DNA from: Eleginops maclovinus
Taxonomy: Eukaryota > Chordata > Actinopteri > Perciformes > Eleginopidae
Length of the DNA: 64,000 nt
Reading direction: 5' to 3'
NCBI RefSeq assembly: GCF_036324505.1
Contig: NC_086366.1
Location: 19,918,927 to 19,982,926 of the forward strand
Positions within the stretch are counted from its first letter, which is position 1. Each line of letters begins with the position of its first letter. Under the pieces are notes generated by a model. The model was given only the letters and a program-made list of their open reading frames with translations, made no database searches and was not told the origin of the DNA. Positions 12,401-23,700 of this stretch are shown in pieces. The translations under genes and the position numbers were made by a program.

Positions 12401-15400
12401 AGGCAGCACTAACATTAAGAGACACATTTTGAACATTCCTAACTCTAACCCTTTGGGTGAGGAACCATTTAAACTTGTAAAATATGAATACTTGATTCCT
12501 AACAACAATGTTAGCCAAAGGTACCATGTCCAGTACTTTGTATTCTCCAGCTTTTAAACCTGAAATGCTCTTTATTCATCCCAAAACAACACTTAAAATG
12601 GACTATGAAAGCTTCAGAACCCTTTGATAGCAATTTGTTAAAGTCAAAATGTTATTACATGGCAGTTATTCTTGGCTTCAGGTGCCACACGTGTCAATTT
12701 GTAGACATGACCTTTCACGTCTCTTCCTATTCGTTTACTGACTTTGGTTCATAAATAGTGTTTTTACAACCTCTGTCACAAAATGTTGTTCTACTTCATC
12801 CAGGCAAAAGCAAGGATTTAAGTATTACAATGGCTCACTACACTCACTATTTCATCACACTAGACTTTATATATTGAGGTCATTTACTGATATGATGTTA
12901 AAATGTATTATTCCTAAATGCAATTTCAGCGGTTGAATGATTATTTGTATAACATATTCTGTATTGATCCAGTCCCTCAATCTAATACCAGCAAGGTAAC
13001 ATGAGGGTCTTACAGTATGTAATTGACCCATGGTCAATTTTACAGCTTACAGCAGGAAGACTGTAAACCCTTAATGACAGAAAATCATTATTTCCATTAT
13101 ACTGATCTCACTCAATAACATCATCTGCAGTGTTCGATTCCAATTTTATGTCAATCACATTTCCAACCATGAAATGTGGGTAGACAGCATGTTCTGTATG
13201 TACTGTGGGTTGACCTGTAATGCAGTGTGAAGAATTGCATCCACTGTGAGCAAAAGAAACACCTGTGGTGTGATGGATGAAGAACCTAAGGAAGAGAACC
13301 ATCTGTACTTCATTTTAATCTGTCAATCATGAATCATGAATCATGAATCGTTATTCATGACATAGTGAGCCTTTAGTTGAAAGCGTGTTTCAAAAAGCAT
13401 CCAGAAAGCAGGGCTGGAGAGCAGTTGGCAAACATTCCAGCGGGTGCAGTGCAGCGGTACGAGCTGATGCAAACAGAAAGCCTGGATGATTCATGGCTCA
13501 CATAAGATCCCGCATTAGAGGACAACTGCAGAGGTGGATATTCAAGATATACCATTAAAGAGTGATGCACTATGTCTATATGTGAAATAATTGGCTGTGA
13601 AACATGTATTTTCCTTTCTAATGATCCAGCAAATTTGATCTCAGAGAATCCATGCTCTGGCTCGGTTCGCTATCACTCTATTTTGGCCATAGCTCTCGTT
13701 TGAACGACATAGATGAATACAAAAACAAAATATCGAATAAAAAGCAAAATTATGAAAAACTGACCCTGGATAAGTGAAATAATTTCTACTTGTTATTCAA
13801 ATTTGGATGAATAACAATGGGTTTATTGACTAAAGCAGTGAAGAGAAAAACATGTGATTTTCTTTTGGCTGGGACTGAAGGTCCACCTCTTACCTGGTGA
13901 ATGAGGAGGAGGGGTACACATGAGTACCACCCCTTGGCCTTCACGCACAGAAACACCGCCTCTGGTCTTCCCACTGAAAGCCCCGAGATCTGGAAAAGAA
14001 CACAAAGACATTTTTTTTCAGCAAAAATATATCACAGTTCTGATTTATAACACAGAACCGGTTCATAAATTGCCGTTTCATGTGCAATGACATAGGTCAA
14101 TGTCATGCTTCAGTTAGTCTGGGACTGGTCCAATTTTTTTGTTATAAAGTTGTTATATAATATTCATATATATTTTATTTTGTTTTCCGAAGGGAGGATA
14201 AATTGGCAATATGCTGAGCATTTGTCAACACAGCATGCCTATAAGGGCAGAAATGTCTTGTTTTTGATACTCTGCGTGTGACGATCTCATCCCCTCAACC
14301 CAGTACTGCCAATAGTGTCGCCTGGTCCAACTCCTGAAGGAAAAATTGTGTTTATTACAATAATATCAGGGCCATTTTATTTCTTATTAAAAAACCTAAA
14401 TGAACTTTTAAAAAGATGATGACTTAGACTGCAGTGACAAAACCTTTTTCCAGCCAACAAATGATGAGCCATTGATAAAGGAATCGATAGAAAATGTTGT
14501 ATATTAAATGGATTTAAGTAATTATCTTTTAATTCCCATCCCTAAACATTGAAGAAGCAGCAGATAACAGTTAACATGTGGGTTTGTAAGGATAATGTGT
14601 CCTCTTTCTTTTAGATTTATATAAGCTATGTTCTAAATAAAAGGGACTTTTGTGGATTTAGAATTACATATTTCATCTTATTTATTAATTTCCATTACCC
14701 CTTTATTTATTTTTTATACTCTTCCAACAAATACAATTCCGCGTTGTGTACTTTATCCTGTTCATTCTGTGACTTGACATGAATGCGTTTTTTTTTGCGT
14801 AGATGGAAAGTAGCATTGACAAAAGATGTGCTGACGTATAATTGTTGGCTCAATAAAAAATATTGGAAACATTTTGAGTTGCTGGCACACAGATAAAGCC
14901 TTTGTCTTCCATCTGATTCCCGATGGCAGTCCCTTAGGCTTGGTCACGTTCTCTCGCACAGATGGTTGTGTCTGCTGCTTCTGGAGATTGTCGCTGTACC
15001 AGCAACTCCTCCTGATCCTCATACAGATAATGCACATCAACATTGTCCAATATCATCATACCTACAGACAGAAGCCTGGGCAGGCACAAGAAAACCAGGA
15101 AACGCTTGATGTTGTTAAAACGAACATTTGTAATCAGTTCTTCTTTTAACTAGTGTTTAAGTGGAGAGTTGGAAATTATCAAATTTGATCATTAAATACT
15201 AAACCAAAATCTTTAATAGCTTTACATTAATGTGCTACTGTGGCAGATTTTGTTTTCACTTTGTGTCTTTATCTGTGGAAGTAAGCATGTTTAATCTGAA
15301 ATCCCAGAACTGCAGCCTTTTAGGTCCTGATGCTGCCTGCTTAATATCTAATTGAAGCGATGCCAAAGTGTGGAAATAAAGCGACAGGCTGCTGACCCTG

Positions 15401-17591
15401 GGCGGATCTCTGTGTCTCCACCACTTTCATTTTATCACTTTGAGAGGAAGTGTTTACCACAACCCTGGAACAGTAGGATAATTATGCCTCCGAGCAACTT
15501 GTGAAACTAGCATTTTATACTAAATTTATTTAGTGTGTTTCATGTATTTCCAAAAGTCAGTGTGTCCTTTCTGTGCACAGGTAATGATACTTTAAAAATC
15601 ATTCGGGTTTAAAAGACGGGAAAAAAAGCACACAATAATTACAAATCAAAAGTTTATTTTGAACCAGTTAATAAAAAGAAAAACCTTAACCTCGTCAAAA
15701 AAGGAGATGAGGACGAGTTAATATTTCATGTGGTTCAATTGTTCAATGCGCTCCCTCAGTAAACTCAACCAGGAGAGTAGCCTGTCATACAATCCGTTTT
15801 TTTAAGCCTTCGCTCCACAAAAGAAATCAATCCACCATGTCGACTTCCTGCACTTGAGAGAAGGCATATCCAACACTGAACAGACAGATTATTAGCACTG
15901 GAGAGCGTACAATGCTAATACAACAACACACTAAATTAAAATTCCTGTAATGCAGATGACTGTAGATACCTTACCTCGGCTCCCAATAGGTTTAAATGTA
16001 ACTTTGATTGATTTAAGCAATTACCTTAAATTGTAATTTATACGTAATACGTATTGTAATGCATTTCAATACTGGACCTTGACAGCTCGGCCTGCTTCCT
16101 TGTGATACTCAATCCCATCATCTTGGCCCATTTGCTGTGTGTGACTAGTGCTGATGTATTTGAGCTAACAACCTGCCACCAGAGTATAGGGATGGAGGGC
16201 CCCTGATTGTGGCCGTGTTCACTATTGATTCATCAGCAGCTGTCAACACCCTGTCTCTCTTTGTCAGTGTGGCTACCATCTGCATCATATATTCCTTTTT
16301 TTCAAATACTGCACATTTAATTTTGTATTGTTCAAATTGTATTTACTACACATATTTCATGTATTAGTTATTTTTCAAAATTATTTTGTGATCCTTTTTA
16401 TTACATTTATATAAATGCCCTTATGTGTTGTAAATTATTTCTTCTCTGTTAATATTATGGAGAATGTTGTCGTCATATGTGAAGGTCAAGTCAATATGTC
16501 TATATTGTGACTACTGTGATTATCATCTTCTGTTCTTGAAAACATAAATAAATCCAGTTTAAATAATGTGCAACTCAATGATCTCTGTGCTGTTGCTTGA
16601 ATGCTTTAAAAGACGAAAGGTGGGCTTAATTGATTTTTCAGCTATTTATAAAGGACTGAAATGAATGTCTGGGTAAATTAGTGAACAAATAACACAAAGA
16701 CAGATACACCAGCTGTCTAAGGACTATTGTTTTTACATCAAACTGTAATTAGTGACCTACAACACGGCTGTTTATTTGGCAGCAGCTAGATGTGAGTGTG
16801 TGTGTGTTTCAGCAGATATTCCTTCACTTCAAATACTTAGTCAGGCTTCATATATAGGGGACATATTAGTCTTGTTGGAAGGCTTACCTAATTCAAATCA
16901 TACTGAATGTCATTTTCATCTGAATGCATTTCCAGTTTTCAATCTGTATACACAACTTCTGTAGCAGGACAACAACTCTACCTACAGTATAGTGCATCCA
17001 TATTAATATACATCCAGAAAATAGGGGAGGATCTTTCTTGGGAAACATCTCCAGGCACAGTATTACTTTTTCTTCACATTTTACATTTTTGGCAGCATCT
17101 GGTTGTTTGCAATAAATAAATCATGGTTAGTATGCTGTAAAAGCCAACATAACACAAACAACAATATTTACAAAAGCCTACAGTGCTGCTTGATGGTCAA
17201 GTGAAAATTAAAATCTAGAAGGACCACAGCAAACGTAAATGCAAACAAAATAAAAATAAAGGCCGAGCAGATACTAAGATTTCCCACTTTATCATCATCA
17301 ATTAAAAATATTATATGTTTTAGACCAGGAGATGAAGGTTTCTGGCCTAGCATTACCTTTGCAAACTACACTTATGTAAGTGAGTCAATATTAATGATTT
17401 CTGTCATCATTCAGAAACCCTGTCATCTTCGCCAACCTGTATAGCCAACTCCGCATAAATGTTTAAAAGCCGGACATGGTGTGATGAAATTTGCAGCAAG
17501 TACATGAGCATGTGTTCAATGCAAATTAGTTATTTCAAGATCAGAATTAATTCAATCAATGGGCATCAATTACAGATCAGTGGAACATTTC

Positions 17592-17684
<93 letters not shown>

Positions 17685-17694
17685 AGAGAGACAG

Positions 17695-17747
<53 letters not shown>

Positions 17748-20700
17748 GAGAAAGGGTATATCTCCCCAATGCTCAAGTCAAAGCATCCCATTAATTTCAT
17801 TACAACTGTAGGCTACTGCATAGAGTGGCTCGATACCTGAACCTCAGCCAGACACACGTCTGCAGAGAGGGAACTCTTTTGGGAGAAAGATCAGAGGCCT
17901 CCTTTCTGCCTGCTGCCTTCAAAGTCACGCCTGAAAAACAGCCCAAGTTTGAGTTCAGCATCTTAGAAATTTCTAAACAAAGAGAGAAAAAAACATCCTA
18001 CTGAAACATCTTTGGAGCAAAGAACACAACCAATGGGTAGAATATAGAGAGACTTGTCTGAACCTTTCTCAGTGCAGTCCTGCCGATCCACTCTCCTTTC
18101 GCCCTGCAGATCACCAACAGGTCTGTGCCCCTGTGTCTTCCTTCTGTTTCTGTGTGTATCCCCCTCCTCTTGTGTCTTTCATGTCCAAGATTACCCTTTC
18201 TGTACTAGTGTTTATCTGCTAACCTTGACCCTGCCTACCAACACATCCGGCTACAAATTAGCTCATCAATCCTTTCTTTGCCAGGTTGTTGTTCGAGGCT
18301 CAAGCTTTTGTAGCTTTAAACAAAGATTGCTCTCCTTGTTGTTACCCATATCAGTGCTTGTTTGTTCCATGAACTCAAGGATCCTGTTGCAAGTCTATGT
18401 GTCGACTATCCCTTTCCTGCTTCCCCTGCCTCACGATAAAATCAAGCAGCAGCCTCCAAATTTGCAAATGTAAGTGAAGAAAATGCAAAAGTTCCCCAAA
18501 CATGGATTCTCTCGAACATCCAGCAGGGGACTTCTCTGGTTGCAAACCAGTCTAAAGTCTAATTCTATAGAAGTCTATGAGAAAATAAGCTAATTCTGAC
18601 TTGTTTATGGCCTATGTGAACATTTTCCTGATGAGTTTATTGTCTCATTCGCTAGTTTTACAACTTCTTCTACGGTGGCTGCGAGGGGACATTGAACCAA
18701 AAAAAAGAAAAGAAGTAGGCTACCTAAGCGAAATCTGTCAATATGTTTTGCGAGATCTCGCAAAATGTTCTAGCCTCTCGTTCACAATCACAATCTTATA
18801 TGCGCATTTCTTATAGCACTTGTGTTTCTCTCGGTCCCGACAAGTCCGTATGTCATTTTACCATAACACCATTGAATTTAACTTAACTGTCCCTAGTAGG
18901 CTAGTTGTCAAAAGATGCTGAGGAATCAGCTGACAGACACGTCGCTAGTGTCCGGAGTCTGCATTCACTAATTGAAAGAGGCAGGCTAATCCGTCTTGCC
19001 TGCCTTAGAGTCACGCCTATGGGGTCTAGCTCCTTCAAGACGAGACGTACATCCTCTTTCCTCACTCGTAGGCCATGATCCCGGCATTTCGCGTACATCC
19101 ACCTATAGCCGTGAAGCTGTCCAGAGTATTGGAGTTGAGTTTCGGATGAACTCCACAAGGACCCCCAGATCGCAATATATTTCCGGCGATTTAGTCCCAT
19201 TTCCGCCAGAATCCTCTTCAAATGTCTTGTTTACTGTTATGTTATGCCTCATTTTCAAAGCGGACCTAATTTCAGTGTACTCGAGCCCAAGCTCAAAGTA
19301 AAACGTAATGTGTCCCTCCGTAGTTTAGTGAAAGTTTTGCCTTTTGCGACATCCCGCAAAAATATTTATAGATTAAGTAGGGTTTTTTTTTTGGGGGGGG
19401 GGTTTTTCTTTCTCCATGTCACTTTCAGGGCTCGGTATTCTTCACTAAAACATGATGTTCGTTTTAAATATAATTTTACCAAATTAAAGTAAAATATAAG
19501 ATAAAGCAGCTTGTGCTTTAGGACATGGCTACTTAGTGACGCTGACATGGTGCTTCCTGTGTTTTTATCTTAAACTTTAACCTCTCACAGTGCTTTTCAG
19601 TTCATGGAAGTTAATCTTAACCTCTTGTTTGCCTAAAAAAAATCATGTTCCACTGTTCAGATATATTTTTTTATATCCTCTGGTTGCAAAAAAAACAAGA
19701 TGGGGAAGGCCAAAACGCTCAGCTCGATGCTTCAAAACCCCGAACTATGTCACTTCTTAACTAAAGTCCATGTTGAAACTTCTCTTGCATACTCTGTGTT
19801 CTGTGCTTGTGTCAACCTACAAACAAACCTGTACTCCTCACCACGCTCCAACAGATGGTCACGTATGAAAACTATGTTAGCTTCTCTGCACTAGCTTCAC
19901 TTTAAGTCTGGAACTATATTAAGACTGTTTGTGTATAGCATGGACAATTTTCATACCAACATCACTAGCCTAGCTTTTAGGTCCTCTAACCAAGCTTTGA
20001 AATAATCTCACTTAAAGGCTTGTAGACTATTTTTGATAAACAGCCAATAATCCATCTGATCCGTCATTCAGGTAGCATTTGGTATGTTATTTTAGTATTT
20101 ATTTTTTTAATGTTTTAACATTGTGTCTGATGTCTGTTCCCTTGCATTTTTAAACTGGTGTTTTATCTTTGTATTATACAGTATATTTCCTTCTATCTGA
20201 GTGTATTTCTTTGACTTTGAAACTCTTTTTGACTGGTGTCTGTGAAGAGTGCTATATTAATAAATGTTGACTGTTAGCATGAAACGGGGCTGTTTTCTGT
20301 TCGACAGCTTGTCTTCTCAACCCCAGAGGGCTACAACCAGTGTTGAAATGTAATTCAAGACAAACTAAACCAATACAAACATGTTTTTCTTCAGGTTAAG
20401 TTCAACAAAGACAAATTCAACATGAAATCTCAAACATGTCTTATAAACACACACACACAATTATGATTAACCCTTGAATGGGTTCAGTATCATTGGGGAT
20501 ACAGTCATTCGACAAGCTGTCTCCATGTGTCAAAGGGGTGTAATAACAATGTAATAACGGTGTAATATTGGTTTTACGTTTGTGTTACATAGGTGTAGTA
20601 TTGCAGTTACATGGGTCTAATAACAGTGTAATATAAGTGTAATAATAGCATAACATGGGTCAATATGGGTGTAATAGGGTTTAAAATAATGGTTAGACAT

Positions 20701-23700
20701 GGGTCTAATATTGGAATTAAAATATGGGTGCATTGTAGCGAATAGCAATCAATTATTTCTCCAATATTTATATGTGATTGTTCATTCGAGAGTTAGCATA
20801 TAAGCACCTAGACAGACTTTGTATATAAAAAAACCCGTAATACTCTCCATTAATGTTACCCTTGTGATATACTCAACATTCAACAAGAAAAATGCACACA
20901 AGCCAGTCATTGCTTAACATATCAAAACAAAAGCATTGTGTGTATTCTTCTAACTTTCCCTAACCATTCAGGTAAATTTGCTAAAACTATAATTTTGAAA
21001 ATATGAATTATTCATAATGTTCCCAAAATAAAAATGTAGTTACAGAGAGCCTGCTGACTCTATGTGATATAGAGTATAACTTTACTTGTTTAAAAGGAAA
21101 AAATTGTCCATCCAAAGAAGATAAAGCAGTCCACAACTGTGTCAATGCATGGAAATGTGCAGTGCCAACAAGAAAAGGGAGGAAAAAGTTGAGCTCCACG
21201 CTGGGTGATAAATGCTCGCCATTTGTTATGCCGAAAGAGAGAAGGAAGCTTCTGCATCCAAATGTGTGCTGCAGGGCACCTCTCTTTGTTTCTGTGGCTA
21301 GCCTTTTGAAGGGTCACATTTAAAAGAAATGTAGCCTGAGAGTGAGACTAGTACAGATTGATGCAGTTGAATATTTTTACCGCATGAAGCTAAATAAAGT
21401 GTCACACAGATGTGTCATTCACACAAGTAATAGCCAATTATAGGGAAATACACTTGGTCATGGAATGAAATTACTCTGCAGGTTTTCTGAATACAGCTGA
21501 GGGACGTTTATGAGGCAACTACTGAGCACTGATGTAAAGCTCAAACAATGTTTTTTAATGGCACAAATTTAAATTAAATGTGTACATTTACACATGTTCT
21601 GTAAATCATGATGCAAAATATCCAAATGTAAATTTTTCGTGAAAATAAGCCAAAATATACAGATTTGCCCTGCAATCAGAAATGATTATATTTCAAATGA
21701 TACACATCTTTTATTTAGTAAATTTGAAACACAAATGGAACAAATTATTATTTCACCGTTTTTAGTTACCAGTAACAGGAGACTGTGGTGCTCTATTACA
21801 CAGAGAATCTGGTCCTTCAGATCTCAACACAACAATGTTAGATTTGCTGCTGACACATTAGTATGAGATGTTTATTCAGTTAGTGCTAGTGGGCTGTGGC
21901 TGCAAAATTATTGTGTGCCACGCTTCATGGAAATAATATGTTTTAGCAACAGAGAGGAATATTAATGATATCATTTTATAGCAGATTATCTGAGAATTTT
22001 GCTGTGCTACCTTTGACTGTGCTGCTTCTCTTCACATGACAACCTGTCATGCCCTTAACCAAAGGACACTGACTGGTCTGTCATTAGAACTAGAAAATCA
22101 AATTTTGTGGAAAGGTGGGCTGGAAGAAGCTGATGCGTGACAAATAAGTGGCTATCATCTAAGCTTACACACCTGCCAATCAACCAACATGACCCCAAAC
22201 ACATCCTCTGCCTAAGCCTTCATATGTTTAGATCAAGATTCTGCTTGGGCGAATAAGAAGAATTGCCTGTAGAGACCACAATTACATTTGGACTAAACAG
22301 TGAAAGAAGAATTGATTTGGATTCGGAAAAGGGGTTTTTGATAACGCTAATATATTCAGTTTCTTTGGAACAAGGATCAGGCAGCCATTACAGGTGGTGC
22401 ATCTTAATGTGCTAGACTAAAGGCCTTTACACACTGGGGGCGTGATGAAAAAACAACACAAAATTGTGAAATACTCACCTGTGAATACTGCCATCACCTT
22501 GGTCTAACCGTAAAGAAGTGAAAAGAAACTACAGGATTGTAAACTCTATCAACTGAAATGCACAGTAAAAAAAAGTGCGTTGGAATTGTTACTATAAAAC
22601 ATATCCCTACTTTGAATCTGATGGATGATATTCTGTAAAGCAAATACAGTATTTATGCAAAACCAAAAATAGCTGCCTGTGTCAGCTTGATTGAACTGAT
22701 AAATGAGTTTCTGTATGTTATTGCTCATTTCCAGGCTCCAAGTTAAATGATCAGAAAAAAAGGCTAATCTCATTATTTTGCATACAAATGTGACAACTTG
22801 AGCAGAGAGAGGGGGAGGAAGGGATCTGGATAGTTGAGAGAACAGATAAGAGTACATGTTGAGGTGCAGCTTCTGTCCTTCAGAAACTAGCATCACTTTT
22901 TTTCATATTTTAAAGCGTGTGTCACAGCATTACCATCTGGACATTTCTGCCTGCCAAGTGCCAACACAATCTTGCTTATATTTCATTTAAGTCTTCTTCT
23001 GGTTTTTTCTATCATGCAACTTTGAAACTTTGTGAAAGAAAACAAACTAAGACCAAAAAAACCTACTTTTGTTGTGTTTGCCTGAAGAAAGAAGTGCTTT
23101 AAAGCAGAACTCCATTTCTTTCTTTTTTTCTCTCAACATTGTTTCAGGCTTTTCCAGCCATTTGTAATTCCTGTAATGACGGCAAGTCCCCATTACAACA
23201 CATGAGACCACATTCTTTACTTTTAGCAACATTTCAAGGAGTGCGAACAGTATGTTCCCTGAAGACACACCAACAAGGCAATTATGGTCATTGCTCTAGA
23301 GGATACAGTAGAGAAAACCTTCAATGCATTTCCCTCTGAGTAGAGTAACCCTGGTCTCTGTGTGTGTGCCACCTTAGCCTGTGATGCTGTTTTGGAGTTA
23401 GGCCAGAAGATTACTCGGGAAGAAATGTGCTTTTTGCACTCATTTACCATTGAGACATGGCCTTTCAGGGCACATACCTGTTAGCAGTGCAACCCAACAG
23501 TATCAGATTGAGCCGATGGGAACTAAAATCTTACTGTAGACAGCCAAGTGTTTATTTACGCCTGAAACCAAACAGGTTTGTTTTAACTCAGAGAGACAAA
23601 GAGCTTTGAGCTGATTTTTTGTCAGCCCCCTGACAAAGGAAAACATACACGTTTCCAACATGGACAGAGGGCTACATGCTTCTGTACAGCGAACTATATC

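Larger units (their letters stand above)
10156..13893 (-). other. cntn5 intron 5
   Basis: A 3.7-kb intron between the two Ig2 exons. It contains a short (AT)n run at about 10465-10485, a repeat end at 11606-11644 and three copies of a 7-mer near 13328. No other feature is supported. Confidence 0.75.
18671..19437 (-). mobile_element. IS3EU-like DNA transposon, internally deleted, with 6-bp target duplication
   Basis: The element starts TACGGTGGCTGCGAGGGGAC. Its other end, read inward on the minus strand, starts TACCGAGCCCTGAAAGTGAC. The similarity of the two ends continues for about 95 bp (shared blocks include GACAT, CTAC-TTAA/CTAA, AATAT-TTTTGCG). The ends are flanked by perfect TTCTTC duplications at 18665-18670 and 19438-19443. 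Mirrored 20-bp palindromes lie 75-76 bp from each end. The interior carries a broken minus-strand integrase relic (18960-19310). A 6-bp duplication, TAC termini and an IS3/rve-type transposase are, as I recall, the features of the eukaryotic IS3EU superfamily; the name is an inference. At 767 bp it cannot be autonomous. A Ginger-type element is the main alternative, but Ginger termini differ. Confidence 0.75.

Noticed and set aside
17459..17840. Open frames of about 93-111 residues with Val-Cys and Arg-Glu runs
   Set aside because: Created by the GT/GA microsatellite.
18054..18473. 139-residue plus-strand open frame, the longest without a simple repeat
   Set aside because: Cys/Ser/Leu-rich translation of a pyrimidine-rich stretch with no recognisable domain, no splice context and opposite strand to cntn5; most likely chance.
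18901..19221. 106-residue minus-strand frame as a functional domesticated integrase gene
   Set aside because: Frame changes inside the matching region, no catalytic core, and it sits within a short deleted transposon.
22549..22896. 115-residue minus-strand frame
   Set aside because: No domain, no cysteine spacing of an Ig fold, and not needed by the contiguous exon phases of cntn5.
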